Shown one piece after another: positions 11,780 to 24,479 of a stretch of 64,000 nucleotides of DNA. The first letter of the stretch is position 1. The number at the start of each line of letters is the position of its first letter. The DNA lies in NCBI RefSeq assembly GCF_001640805.2, contig NC_066835.1:5946227-6010226 (forward strand), in the 5' to 3' direction. The notes beneath the pieces were generated by a model. That model saw only the letters and a list, made by a program, of their open reading frames with translations. It was not told the origin of the DNA and searched no databases. This DNA comes from Lates calcarifer (taxonomy: Eukaryota; Chordata; Actinopteri; Centropomidae). The position numbers were made by a program, and so were the translations under genes.

Positions 11780-14700
11780 CCCATTATTGTACTCAGCATG
11801 GGGATGCCTCATAAACACCTAAAATTGCAATGGCACTTCCTTCAGAGATTGAATACAGCACCCACGTTTAAGCCATTAGTCTCACCCACATTCACATACA
11901 CACTTACACACCCCCACTTTGTCAAACATCCAGCATACACCTACATGTGCATGCACACACTTCTGAACACCAGCAACAATGACAGTCTATGAGGGCGATT
12001 GACTAAACTCAAAAGATGATACCCACTTTTCCACCAAGGCAGATCAAGGTGACACGCTGAGTCATACTTTGGCTCATTTTCCCCCAGCTGTCAGGAGCTG
12101 TGCATGTTGATGTTTTTTGGTGAACCCCTTTGAAGGGGATGGGACAGGGGAAATTGGATGACAGAGCAGCTGCGGGGAAATGTGGTTACTTATAGCCGCT
12201 GCATTACCTAACGCCCTCTGATTAATTTCTACCATAGACGAACTGGATCATGACATCTTTATCTCTCTCCCTTTCCATTGGGGAGTCATGGCAACCCCAC
12301 TATAGCAGCGTCATCAGGCAGAATGTGATTCAATGTGGATAATGTGGGGGGAATGTAAACCAATGATAGGGTTATAGACTCACTGCGGCCTTGTAACCTC
12401 AAGTTTGCCCAAGTAGGCTGACCACCATTCTACCTAGTCATCACGCATCGCAGACATTTATTGGACACACGCACACACCTGACCAAGCCATTATAGCAGG
12501 CAGTGGACTGATAACATACAAAGCGACAGATGCAAGATGGAGCCATGTGAGAGCTCATTGACCTCTGCTCCGTTCTGGGGCGCTGTGTCCGCTGGCGCAA
12601 AAATTACCCGGCCATCCATCCCATGCATCCTCCCAATGAAATGAGACCCACCGTGGATCACCGCGTCTCCTGCACAGATATAGCCTGCTCCTGTCCAGCA
12701 ATTTGAGTTCTTTCATGCGTGCGTATGAGAGAAATAACCACAGAGGACGCAAGGGAGAGAGAATGGGACATTCAATGGTGAATTCTAATAAAAGCAAAGT
12801 GAGTGTGTGTTTGGAGTTTTTGCTGCTCTAGGAAATTTGATTTCCAACCAAATCAAGTCAGGAAACTATTTAGAGTATTTAGGTGTATCATAGAGCCTGT
12901 GTATGGATGATTACTATTGATTACCATGATTGCTGCACTGTGTAGTTTTATGAATAAAGTTAGCTACTTTCAGTCAGTTTTAGGGCTCCACTGATTTGAA
13001 GTCGCAGTGAGATAAAAACAAAAGGTGGAGATATGACACCTTGCCTGATTTACAGTAATTACCTCAACAATCTGTGTCCTTTTATTTTGAGTATAAATAT
13101 TTATCTATTGATTTGTTGTTTTTCTGGCATTTGTCTTCCTCAGGGAAAAGCTCCCAGTCTCTCCAGAGAGTGGTTTAACTTCACCATGTGTCTGTTTTTA
13201 TAGTTTAACCAGCCAATTTGTTAGTTACATCAACCTCCAAGAAGTCAGTCAGGCATAAACAGGTGTGCTGCTGTCAATATGATAATCTTCTTATTTATTC
13301 ATCCTCCGTGTCTGTTTGTGTCTCTTGCTCTTGTTTCTTGCGAGTGTGTCACAAATGGGAACAGCCAGAGGGAGCTGAACTTCTCTAAACATATCAAAAA
13401 CACATTCCCCATGTTGCCAGGGTATGAAAAGGTCAGCACACACACACACACACACACACATATACGTGAACAATGTACTTGATATCACTCACAATCTTCT
13501 CTTCGAGCAGCACCCCTATTTTTTCTGTCTCCGTCTTTCTCATGTTCTCTTTTCTCTCTATCTCCCACTCAATCATAGAGTTTTCTGTTTGAATGAAAGG
13601 ATTTCTTCCTCTCTGACGACAGCAGAAGACCCAGTGGTGAAGTGCATCAAAGTTTGTTTCATGTTGGGTGCAAATGCCGGCCCTTTTCTTTCCAAATTTC
13701 TGATTGGCTTTGGGGGAATACACTGGGTATTTGGAAGACTGGCCCATTTTACTCAACTTGCTTGTTAAGAAATGAGAACACAGACATTAGTCATCAGTGT
13801 GCTGATAGATCTGTTCATCCAAACAAACACTTCAGCAACACAAATCTGAATGACTGCAGGTAAGCTGAATTATCCAAAATGATATGAATATCATGTGAAT
13901 GTGACCTATTAATTCACACAAGACTTTATAACCTGATTATTTCAGGTGAGCAGCAACATTTTTCAGTACCACTTTCGAGTAAGTCACACTCAAAGGTCAC
14001 ATAATCAATGCAAAATCAACAATTTGCCAACGTTTCATTTATCAAGAATAATAACTATTAGAATGGTTCAGGTTTATATTTGGTTGGTGTCTATCCTCCT
14101 CTGGGATAACACTTGCTTTGTAGCTCAGTAGTTCATCAGGATGACGATGCAGACGCCTTTTTAACATTTACAATTTCAGACTTGATGAATTCTTGTAATA
14201 ACCCTTTATTTATGCCTCATTTACATTTAGGACTGCAGACACGATGGCTCATTGCATTACAACTATTGGAAGAACTGGAGGAGCATAGACACTAAGAGAT
14301 TTCTTAGAAAGTAACCATGTATCCTGAAGAGCTGACACGGAGCGGCAGTATTAATGATCTACAGGGTACACGTGGGTAAGTCTGAAGTCAAGATAAATCA
14401 CCACATTGAGCAATATGGTGTGTGCACAACATTTAAAAGTCATCTGATAGCATGATAAGAGGGCTGGAGTGGTGTCCTTGCTTCTGCTGGGATAATGATT
14501 TAGTCAATATCAGCTGAGTACAGCAAACACAGGGTTGTTGGCATAACACATCACTGATCGATTAAATGACACACCACCCATCCTTTAAAATCAAATGGCT
14601 GTGGGATTATTAGGTATCAGATGCTGTGTATTCTTTCATAGATGTATTTAACTGGATAAAGCTGAATTACTACTAATATCTGCATATAAACAATGATCAA

Positions 14701-17700
14701 ATTCCTATGTGTAATTTGAAAGTGGTCAGAAAGTGGTCGACAAGACCTGAGAAAAATATCATGTCTTCAGTTCCGCCCCAGCTCTACACAGTTTTTTATC
14801 TTAGAACTCATTGTTTTGTTTTTTATGCACTACTGGACTTCTTTTGGTTCACTCTCATTGCTTTCATCAACCCTTTCCAGCTACAACAGACAGCTAATTT
14901 TAATAAACAGGCTTTAATTACTTTTTAATTAGAATTAAATGCTACCTGCCCAACACACAGACAAAGTCAGCATCTAGCTAGTGCACATAGGGGAGCATGG
15001 ATCAGCTAAAGAGCCAGATATTTCTGCATTTGATAGGAGACCAAAACAGCTAAAAGGAGACTTAATATTCATCTTAGATATGTACCTACTTGATTTGTAA
15101 TTAACCTGTGTGCTAGCATGTTGTGATTCTAACTTTATATGGGGATAACATATCAGCGTTGAGTTTACAGCTTGATGCATCACTTCAAGTGGCCAAAAAA
15201 ATTACATTAAATTCATTCAGTTTTAAAGAAACATGACCCTTACTTCAGAAAATCAGGGCAGACCCACAAGTCGAATGGAGGACACACGAAGTAAACAAAT
15301 AAGTAATATAATACATAATAACCACGATCTGTCACATTCTCTCAGTTTCTATCCTTCCTCTTGCAGAAGAAGAACCTAACACAACACACTAAATGCACAG
15401 ACACTTTTCTAAAATTGAGACATAAACTTCTAAGCTCTGAGATTTTCCCCAGACTCGTAAAGCCAACATCTGTCAGCTGACGCCACAATATCTGTGAAGC
15501 CTCTCGGCCCATCAAATATTGAAGCGATGTGCATTAAAAATGCACGAGGTTAACAATACTGTGTTGTTTCTCTGATCCTTTTCCTACTGATCATCTTTAA
15601 AGAACCCAGACAAGGAGCCGCTTGCAGAACGAGCTGCTTCACAGACAGACATCCATCAATATCCAAATGCTTTTCAATACAGTTGACTCATTCTATTACT
15701 ATTTATGTCTCTGGGAAAACTCTGTCTTACTGATGTAGGGTAAATAGAAAACAAAAGGGTTTATAGGTTGTAAATTTTTTTTTATCATGGTGAAAGCAGT
15801 ATTGGAGTTCCATACAGCCCATTGTTTGAAACAAATTCCTCTTTCCTATACATCTTCTCATCTGACACTGTGACCATTTCTCTGTGATTATCAGCTTGAG
15901 CTGCAGCTATAATTATACACCACAGGTTTTATGCATATTTAGACATTACACTTCATTACCAGCGCCCATACAAAGCTCCAGTTTCATACAGTCAAACGAT
16001 GTCAGTTCTACCTTCACTCTCACGCTATATAATAGTTGAGGAGACTGACAAAAGTGCATTTGAAGTGCAAATCTACTCTCATTCCTTATATCTCTCTCAT
16101 CTCAGCCATCTTCACATGTCCCCACCTCTGCTTTTTTCTCTCCCAAGTCCATTTCCCTTTCCTTTATTCCCTTTTCTCATTCCCTCTCCCTCTGTAACAA
16201 AAGTTGTGAATAAAAACTCTAATGAAGACCAGAGAGATTTCATAATGGCACGTCACCATAAAGGTCCGCAGGCATACATAAATAAAGCTAGAGTGACGGG
16301 GAAAGACTTTCAGCTAAGAATAAACTTCATTATCATGATGGTTATTTGACTTTAAAAGAGAGATACCTTTGATGTTGGAAGAGAACTGAGGAAAGGACCC
16401 AATGTAACTGTAGCAGAGCAATAACCTTCCACTATACAGGGACTTTTCTCTCATACCAATCCCCCTCCAGCAGCAGAAACACTACCATATGCTGTTGTGA
16501 TTTGTCTCAAGGCTGCTGTATTTTGACATGTGGTGATGGTGAATGCATCCATCAAACTGAATGGGGCAGGGATTGAGAGATTTGAAGCTTTGGTGCTGTC
16601 CTCATTGTCAGCAATGAGGACAAGTGATATGACGCTGCCGGGTTAACTGTGGTACAAAGACGCTGTTCAACAGTAAAAACACTAATAATCAGTGGCACTG
16701 CGATAACGTTACCAGCATGGAAATGCTGCAGGGTAAAAGTTAAAAATTTTAAAATGTTGACACAGTTGTTGACACAGTTATTCTTAATAGGATGCAAAGA
16801 CAGGGCTTGAGCTTCAAGTCAAAGCATCTGGTTGTTAAGTGAAGTGCCTCTGACTCATACTGGATTCATAAAGGGCAAGACCAACTTCTTGGCTAAGATG
16901 TAGTTTGTAGTTGCAGATATTTATGCACTCCATATTTTCATTTAAACTGTTAAGACTGTTAACATTTTAGTAATTCCAAACTGGTATATATATATATATA
17001 CAATCATTGTCACTCAAGTCAACAACAACAACAACAACAAAAAAAGGTAACGTCCTTAAGGCAACTATGTGTAGTGCCTCCAAGTGGTGGCTTATAAAGT
17101 AAAGACAGCCATGCATGCTTAACCACCCCATGTTCATTTAAAGATACCCCATGAAGTTTTAAGAGTACACCAACATTTTATTACACATTTAAACATTTTC
17201 ACCAAAATATAATATGTGTATCATTAAAGCGGGATAAAATAATAATTTGTCATATTGCTTTGGGGGAAGCAGAGCAAGATGGAAACACTGACATGGCGAA
17301 AGAGTTACCAAACATCTCTACCTACAAAGCAGAGTAATAGCATTCATTTGGTGTGGTACGTCAGATATTCCATCTCCTTTTAGCTCTGTTTTGGTCAGAT
17401 TTTCTAAGAGGAGCTCTAGCTAGTCACTGACTTTATCCCATTTGGTGCTTAGCAGGTAGTGTACAGCTGCTGCCGCTGTTGAGAGCAGAGTTTGGGGCTT
17501 GTCTTTCAAATTAGTGAGTTGAAAGAAGCTTATAACACATGCTAAAATATTGAAAGCAGTTCTTAGTAGTACTGTTACCTTGTGCTTGTGCTGAACATGA
17601 GACACAAACAATACGTCTACTACTCAGCAACCCCACTGAGCAGCTCTAACTAAGATGAATAAATATGTTGTTGATTCTTTTGCCATATTTTTGGGAAGGT

Positions 17701-18894
17701 CACCAATGGGTTAAACCTTCAAAAAGTAACAGCAGTTTTTTCATCATTAGTGTGCTGTAGTGGCAGTTTCCTCTGACAAACAGGGTGGGCTGGATTAGAC
17801 AGAGAGATGTTATCATCCTCCTCTTTGTAATTAACAGCCCCTCAGACAGACGTCGTTTCAGACTGAGTTTGGTCTTAACTGCTTCAATGTCGATTTCCAC
17901 CACCTTGTCCTACATGGATAATCAGCACTGATGAACATTACAGCACAAGGCTCCACTCAAATGACAAGGCATCTGTTAGAGAGGCTTTTTTCCACAAAAA
18001 AAAAAAAAAAAACAAACCACACAAAACATTGGAGACATTTTCTCATTATTAAAGGTATTTTAACTCCATAATGTGCTGCATGGATGAACTGAGTTTGAAC
18101 ACTTAAGTGTAAAGAGCTTTCACTGCCTGTTGCATTAGATACGTGATCATGCTCTAGATTCACGTTTGCATCCATGCTTCAGCCAGGACTTGTTTGTCAG
18201 TTCAAGGCACTTACTGAATGTCTTCCATGAATTTGGCAACTTATGTTGATACAAAATATAGAGATGGTCAACGTTGATACATACATTTAATATAAGACAG
18301 GCTATAGTACAGTACAGTTTGCTTTTGGTGTGTTTTTAACCACCTTAGGAAGATGTAGTGCCCATTACCAAGTTGCAACAGCACATCTGAGACCCTCTTA
18401 CAGGTTTTTATTTTCCCCAGAAAAATGAATGATCCAATTTACACTGAAATAACCTTGATCACAGAAACATACCAGCTGTTCCCTGGAACCATTAGGATTT
18501 GTAGAAAATGAATTTTATAAATTATTGAGGATAAAATTATATCTATCAACCACACAGCTGAGTGTGTGATACAACTCATTGTCTCTGCGAGTCATTTCAC
18601 CCATGCTGTTCCTGGTCCATTACTGTAATATGAGTCAACTGAATGGGTCAAAGTAGAGAGCATGCTGTGAAAACTTTTGTTTTTGATTTCGCTGCTCTGA
18701 GATGCAACTCAGCGACCTGCAGAATTAGTAAAGCATTTAACAAGAGGATGTTGAACTAAGAACATCATGCAACAGTAAGTAGGATGAATTAAATTTTATG
18801 GGCAAAATGTGTCAACAGCAGATTCATTTTTAAGTTACAAAGAGCGTTATTAGACCTACAACTAACAAATGTTTCAATTATTGATAATTGTTTT

Positions 18895-19330
18895 GACTAT
18901 CTTTCGTCACGGTAGTGGCGTGGCTTTAGAGGTGGCTCTTTGGTCCAGTCTGAAATATCCTGATGACTATTGGATTGATTGCTGTGAAATTTTGCACAGA
19001 TATTCATGGTCCATAGAGGATGAATCCTAATGAGTTTGGTGAAGCTCTGACTTTTCATCAATCACCACCATCATGCTGAACATCTCCGATAATTTGGTTT
19101 AAGACCAAACTAATGACATTCCCATTAGTCTCCACTATACTTTGTCTTTAGTGATAATTAGCTGATGTTGATATGGTCACATGCCAAACTACGATGGTGA
19201 ACATGGATAACATTACACCTGCTAGACATCAGCATGATAGCATTGTTATTGCAAGCATGTTAGCCTGCTGATGTTGGCATATCCTTCAAAGAACTGCTGT
19301 GCCAAAGCCTGCTATCAAAGCTGTTTACTG
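18895..19330 (+). mobile_element. Interspersed teleost repeat, family A (noncoding)
   Basis: Characteristic phrases TTGCTGTGAAATTTTGCACA, GGTGAACATGGATAACATTA and CAGCATGATAGCATTGTTAT. Diverged relatives in the window lie at 34010 (same orientation) and at 43835 and 46240 (opposite). No coding capacity. I recognise the family as common in fish but cannot give its database name. Confidence 0.65.
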
Positions 19331-22300
19331 TTTGGTTATTGAAGGTTTAATCCAGAAAATGCCAGAAAATATTGAGAAAATGGCCAGTTATTAGAGCCAG
19401 AGGTTACATCTTTAAACCAGTAGCTTAGTAAAACCAACAGTCCAAAATTCAAAGATATTTAATTTACACTTATATGAAAGTAGAAAACCATCAAATCTTA
19501 ATAAGCTAATACAACATATCCCAACGGTGAATAACATACTTGTCCACTTAACTTATTGAAATGTTTGTAATTTTGGCCATATAATAACTGGAGGTGCAGT
19601 CATATAATATTACATAAAATCCATTAAAATGTAATCTTCAATGTTGTCGGAGACAACAATAAGACACAGAGAAAAGTGAGTCTTAAGGTGACTGGACAGT
19701 TAGGAATTTAACAGCATTTAATCAAATTTTACTGCCTCGTATTCTTCCACAGACCTAAACATCATCATTTGTAAAGAGGTTTTCTCACAGCGACAGAAGC
19801 TTTATTAGTTCTTCAAGGGATTTTGAAGTGTACACCCCCTAACTGCTTGTAGATGGAGCCATCTGGGAGATGGGCGGCTTGGCTCCTCTGAGATCGTCTG
19901 TCAGGCTTTTGCGCAGCCTCTCACATTTGGCTTCATCTCTGTGGGATTCTCTGTAGATTCAGGTTGCTTCTTCTCCTTCTTCTTCTTCTTCTTCTTCTTT
20001 TTTTTTAACTTTGGCATCCTGTGGACCACATGGCTGACTAATGGGATGCCCGTGGAATGGATAATGGTGACTCTGCACAAGAATATATCTCCATTAACAG
20101 CCACTGTGCATGAAAACACAAATGGAAGCTTTACAATGACTTTCTTACTTCTAACCTTTGGTTAAGGTTAAACGGTACAGTTTTACAAGCATGAAAAAAA
20201 AAACATTTTCTTAGGGTCAGCTTTGTTTTATCATCAGAGTAATACAACATATCCTGAGGTGAATAACAGCCTTGTCCACTTAGCTTATTGAGCTCATTTT
20301 TCTAATGCTTTGTCACCTTTTTGTAAATTGCCCAACAAATATGATGCAGTGTTTTTTTTTTATCATCAAACCACAAACAAGTCTGGTGAACCAAAAACAC
20401 AAATCCAAGTGCTGGCTGGGTATAATAATGGCTTCAAGTGGTGTTTACAATGACACAGTGCCGCATTAAGTTCATGTTTTCAGCACAGATCCCATTTGAG
20501 ATTGACAGTAAAGGAAATGCTGTGGAGATCGGGAAGCAGTTGAGCAGCTGATCTTATTTCTTCAGCTCAAACTCATCAGATGTTTCCTGGAAAGTGGGTA
20601 AATACCATGATTTGGACAGAGAGAGAGAGGTAAAGAGACATAAAGAGAAAAAAAAGCGAGTGAGGGACGAGGCTTTCTTAAATGCTAATACGTGAATAGG
20701 GTCCAGGTGCACAGGAGACAGGCAGAAGAGGAACCATCTGCTTATCCAGACAAGGCATGCCAAATATGAGATATTCATTAAAATTCATAGGGGCACACAA
20801 GCATACCATGCATACTGTATTTCGGTACGGCCTGAGGCTGTGTACATCCATATGCAATAAACTGGGAGCTGGATGTACCTGTCAGCATGTGTGTATGTGT
20901 GTGTGAGAGAGAGACAGTGAGAGTGGTTGCATGTGTGCCCACATAAATGACTATCTGGATTTCAGTGTGGCTGTTGTCATGGCTGTGTGACTAATTCCTT
21001 CATGTCAGTTCTCATTATGATCGTTTAGTGTTTCACTGCCAGACCTACAGTGTCTCAACAATGCGACTGTGTTGTTACAGAGAAGGAGAAATGCTCCTTT
21101 CAATCAGTTATACATTTAAAATATATTATTGTTTAATAATATATTATATATTATTGTTTTCATAATAATGGAACCAATTACACTGCAGGTAAAGTAAAAT
21201 ACCATGTTCGATTAGTACATTTTCAATTATTGAATTCCAAGTAATTGCACTTGCTGGTGCATCTTATTCAGTGCACAGCAAGTGAGCTCATCTACAATTT
21301 AATATGTATGGAAAGCAAAGTTTCATGATACATGAATATTTACTTGAGATTAAATGTAGGAGTTCTTTCTTCTAGAAATCAGCAACTATGTATAAACTCT
21401 AAAGCCTGACTATCTGAGAACTGTGTTTTCCCTTTAACTAGTGCCAAATTACACTGATATGTCCAGGAAAGTTTCTTGAAAATTAATAGCATAGTTAGAA
21501 AAAATCTCTGACCATGAAGTCCCTGTGCTACGCTGATGATGCTCTTGCCGAGTGGAGCTGTGGAAAAAATGTCACTGAGGGGCATTTTGTACTGGTAGAC
21601 TGGCGAAAATGTAACAATGTTCAATTTAGAGAAGAGTTTTTTAAAAATTTTCTCTTGGATACGAGAGCCTTGACGACAGCTACAGAAGCACAATAGAGGT
21701 CCACATCTGGTCACTTAGATGGAGGGCCAGTCTCGTAGTCAGACCCATCTGCTCTGAATTCATCATCACTGAACATTAAGTACAAGGTAGTGAATCTGAA
21801 CAACAATAAAAAACAACAACGAGGTAAAAAACATGTCAGCTCAGAGGCCTCATAAGCTTTATCGTTTTTGTTGTCTCCAGCTTTGGTGCTAATGTCTCCT
21901 TACTGTAGTATTTCTCAGCACTATGGCATGCTTTTCCTTTGATTTCCTGTCAATTCTGTTTCTGTAGGTGGTACTCTCTTTAGCCAATATGGATATCGAT
22001 GGTCATGCTAACCACCCACAGCTTCTATTTATTCTCTGAAAAGCAGAAATAAAAGTAAATTTTTCCAGAGAAAGTCCTGTCAGACAACAGGTGTTTAAAA
22101 CAGCAGATCTCCTCGCTGTTACAGGGTGACTCACTACTGTGTTATATTACTTACTGTATTATTTTACTTATTCTGACTTATTATGTGTATAATAATGAGA
22201 ATTCACCCATTGAGCTTGTTTACTTATTTATTTGCATACTGTTGCATTTATTGTACATATTTGGTTAATTATATCTGTTTACTATATCTGTTTACATTGC

Positions 22301-23568
22301 TCTTGCTGTGGCGCTCTCCCCTGTAACGCTGCAAATTTTCCTGCTGTAAGCCTAATAAAGCTGTCTTGTTTCGGTAGTTTAAATTATTATTAATCCACCC
22401 GTCCATTAGCTGTACCGCTTATCCTTTGAGATCCATTTTTTGATAGGATCACTCAGTCGTCCTTAGAAAAAGGAGTGTGCCTGGTTATCATGTAATTATG
22501 TATCAGTTTCGCTGGATCACATTGTGGTGACTTTAGATTTTGTCTTCACACCAATTTCTCTACGTCTGATATTCTTTCTTTTTTCTACATGAAAGTAGCC
22601 GGGAGCCTGAGTCCTTACAAATATTCTCTTTCAGCTAAACCTGCTTAAGTCTCTGAGCACAGGACTGAATATCCACAAGCTTCAGGTGTCATGCTGTGAA
22701 ACTGGCACTCAGGCAAAAAGAGTCTTTCACCAGAGGGAGTCTCCATGGATCACATTATCAGAAGTGAACACATTTTTTTTCCAACCTCAGATAGAGCCAG
22801 AATGGCAGTATATACAAGCCTTGAATGTCATCTGGGTTCAAAAACTGTTTGCTCCTATAACTTGGTAGACTAAATTGGTGCTACTTAGATACGCTAATGG
22901 ATGGTTTCCAATCACTTCGAGTTCCTCAGTAGCAGTGGAGGGCATCACTGACACCTTTACTCTACCTCACCACCTCATACCAAGGCTATCTCTGTCCCAC
23001 TCACAGTGGACAGTGCATGTCTTTCCGTGGATTCCGCTTGGACACGTTTCTCATGGTAATTGCCAAATTCGTGTCACATTACAGCTCTGAACTCTCACAG
23101 AGCCAATGACTGCCAAACTCTACTAACGCCTAATGAATTATGCATCCTGTGGGAGGGAGAGAGGGAAGCAGAGACAGAGGAGAGGAGCGTATGTGTGTGT
23201 GTGTGTGTGTGTGTGTGTCTGTTCGAAAATCATTAAATCCCCTGCTGTCCTCAGCATTCAACAAGTGCTTAGAAATAGATGACAAGCCAAGAGAGCAATA
23301 TAAAGAGAGAAGAGAGAGAAAAGTAATATTGTATGAATGTTGAGATGACTGACACTAATTTCTTCGTTAACATGGGTGTGAGACACGCAAACAACACGTC
23401 AGGATATTTTACTCACTGACTATCTGTCGCTCATTCAAATTCAGCAAAGCTGGCAGGAAAACACAGACAAACAGAGCAGACACAGGCTGCAATCTGCTGC
23501 AGTCACACCTTCAGGTTGTTTTCTTTGGTTCAGACCTGAGACAGTTTAGACTTTTTCTTTTGTTCTTT
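19331..23568. other. Intergenic, no gene recognised
   Basis: Low-complexity blocks only: a CTT trinucleotide run with poly-T at 19969-20007 (its lysine-rich minus frame is an artefact), a palindromic AT block near 21119-21160 and a GT run at 23190-23219. Confidence 0.6.
22388..22440 (-). mobile_element. 3' tail fragment of SINE-like family B
   Basis: On the minus strand it reads GGATAAGCGGTACAGCTAAT then GGACGGGTGGAT, the end typical of the family seen complete at 44138-44452. Only about 50 nt survive. Confidence 0.45.
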
Positions 23569-23985
23569 TTAATGGTGCTATATGTGCATTTTTGCACTAC
23601 ACAGCCAACGTTAGCATTAATAGCTTTTTGTGTGCAAAGAGTTTCAACCATTGTCAGAGCAAGAGGTTAGAAAACGTGTTCTGGGCAGTGCTACTCTGTC
23701 ATCCTCATGATGGACTGAGGGCAGACTGGACACCACAGTGACTCACTATCATTAAGTAGTATTACAAGAAAGGATTTGCCTGGGCTAGATCTTTAACATG
23801 CTAACTTAAGGAGAAAAGAAGAAGTGAAAAACAAGACTTAACACTGACATTGCTCATTGCTTTTAGTGAGTAAAGGAGTGAAATTTGATGCTGAACTTGC
23901 AACTTTTCCTCTAGACTGTTGAGTAAACAGCTGTTAATGTTGGGTATGTAGCGAAAGCAAAAAAACCTACATATAGCATCTTTAA
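23569..23985 (+). mobile_element. 417-bp inverted-repeat element, family C (MITE-like)
   Basis: The ends are inverted copies: left TTAATGGTGCTATATGTG, right (read on minus) ATTAAAGATGCTATATGT, with a TTAA at each edge. Noncoding. The interior aligns with 52735-53080 inside a trak1 intron (shared CAGTGCTACT, AGTAAAGGA and TTGATGCTGAACTTGCAA). TTAA edges suggest piggyBac-type mobilisation; this is inference. Confidence 0.65.
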
Positions 23986-24067
23986 TATCCACAGTGCTTT
24001 CAGGTTTGGCTCTACCTCCAAATGTGAAAATAAGATTCTAGTTGTAGTAAACTAGCATCCTCCCTTA

Positions 24068-24235
24068 ATGGAGTGCCTTGGTAGCCAAATGGTCACAGCA
24101 CATGCCACATAACCACAACATCTGTGGTTTGAGTCCGGCCTAGGATCTTTGTTGCATGCCATTCCATTCTCTCTCTTTCCCGTTGTTTACTGTCAACTGT
24201 TTAATAAAGGCAAAAACTCTTTTCAACGCATACTT
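24068..24235 (+). mobile_element. tRNA-derived SINE, diverged
   Basis: An A-box-like TAGCCAAATGG is followed about 45 nt later by a B-box-like GGTTTGAGTCC (consensus GGTTCGANTCC), the spacing of an internal Pol III promoter. It ends AATAAAGGCAAAAA. The phrases ACATGCCACATAACC and GTTGCATGCCATTCC are typical of a widespread fish SINE. It is not a functional tRNA: no cloverleaf can be drawn. Confidence 0.6.
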
Positions 24236-24411
24236 TAACTAAAACCATTACTGATGATACAAAGAATAAAAAACAAAAAACAAACCCTTTTACACCTTCA
24301 TAAGACCTATAAAACATACAGTCTGTCAGATGTAGATGCTGCATTAAGAACTCTTGGGAATAGATTGGTTTTTGTTTTTTATGTTAGCATCACATGAATA
24401 ATACTGTGCAG

Positions 24412-24478
24412 GGTGTACCCTGTCTCTCGCCTAGTGTCATCTTACGGATGGGATAGATGATGGATGGATGACATGGAT
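24412..24478 (+). mobile_element. 3' end fragment of SINE-like family B
   Basis: GGGTGTACCCTGTCTCTCGC followed by GATGGATGGATG, matching the 3' part of the copies at 40187 and 44138. The 5' end is lost. Confidence 0.55.
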
Positions 24479-24479
24479 A

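Larger units (their letters stand above)
7850..18894. other. Intergenic, no gene recognised
   Basis: No reading frame has family resemblance, codon structure or splice context. Holds a CTCF-like motif at 8581, a TA microsatellite at 9340, a GTTTT run at 11733, a CA run near 13437-13461, an AAC run at 17019-17040 and an A18 run near 17995. Moderately GC-rich single-copy-looking stretches at about 12120-12320 and 12550-12740 could be conserved noncoding DNA, but this cannot be judged from one sequence. Confidence 0.6.

Noticed and set aside
19901..20165. Lysine-rich or phenylalanine-rich small proteins
   Set aside because: Produced by a CTT/T tract; no conserved flanks, splice sites or domain.
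24068..24235. A functional tRNA gene
   Set aside because: A- and B-box-like motifs are present but no acceptor or anticodon stems form; it is a SINE head.
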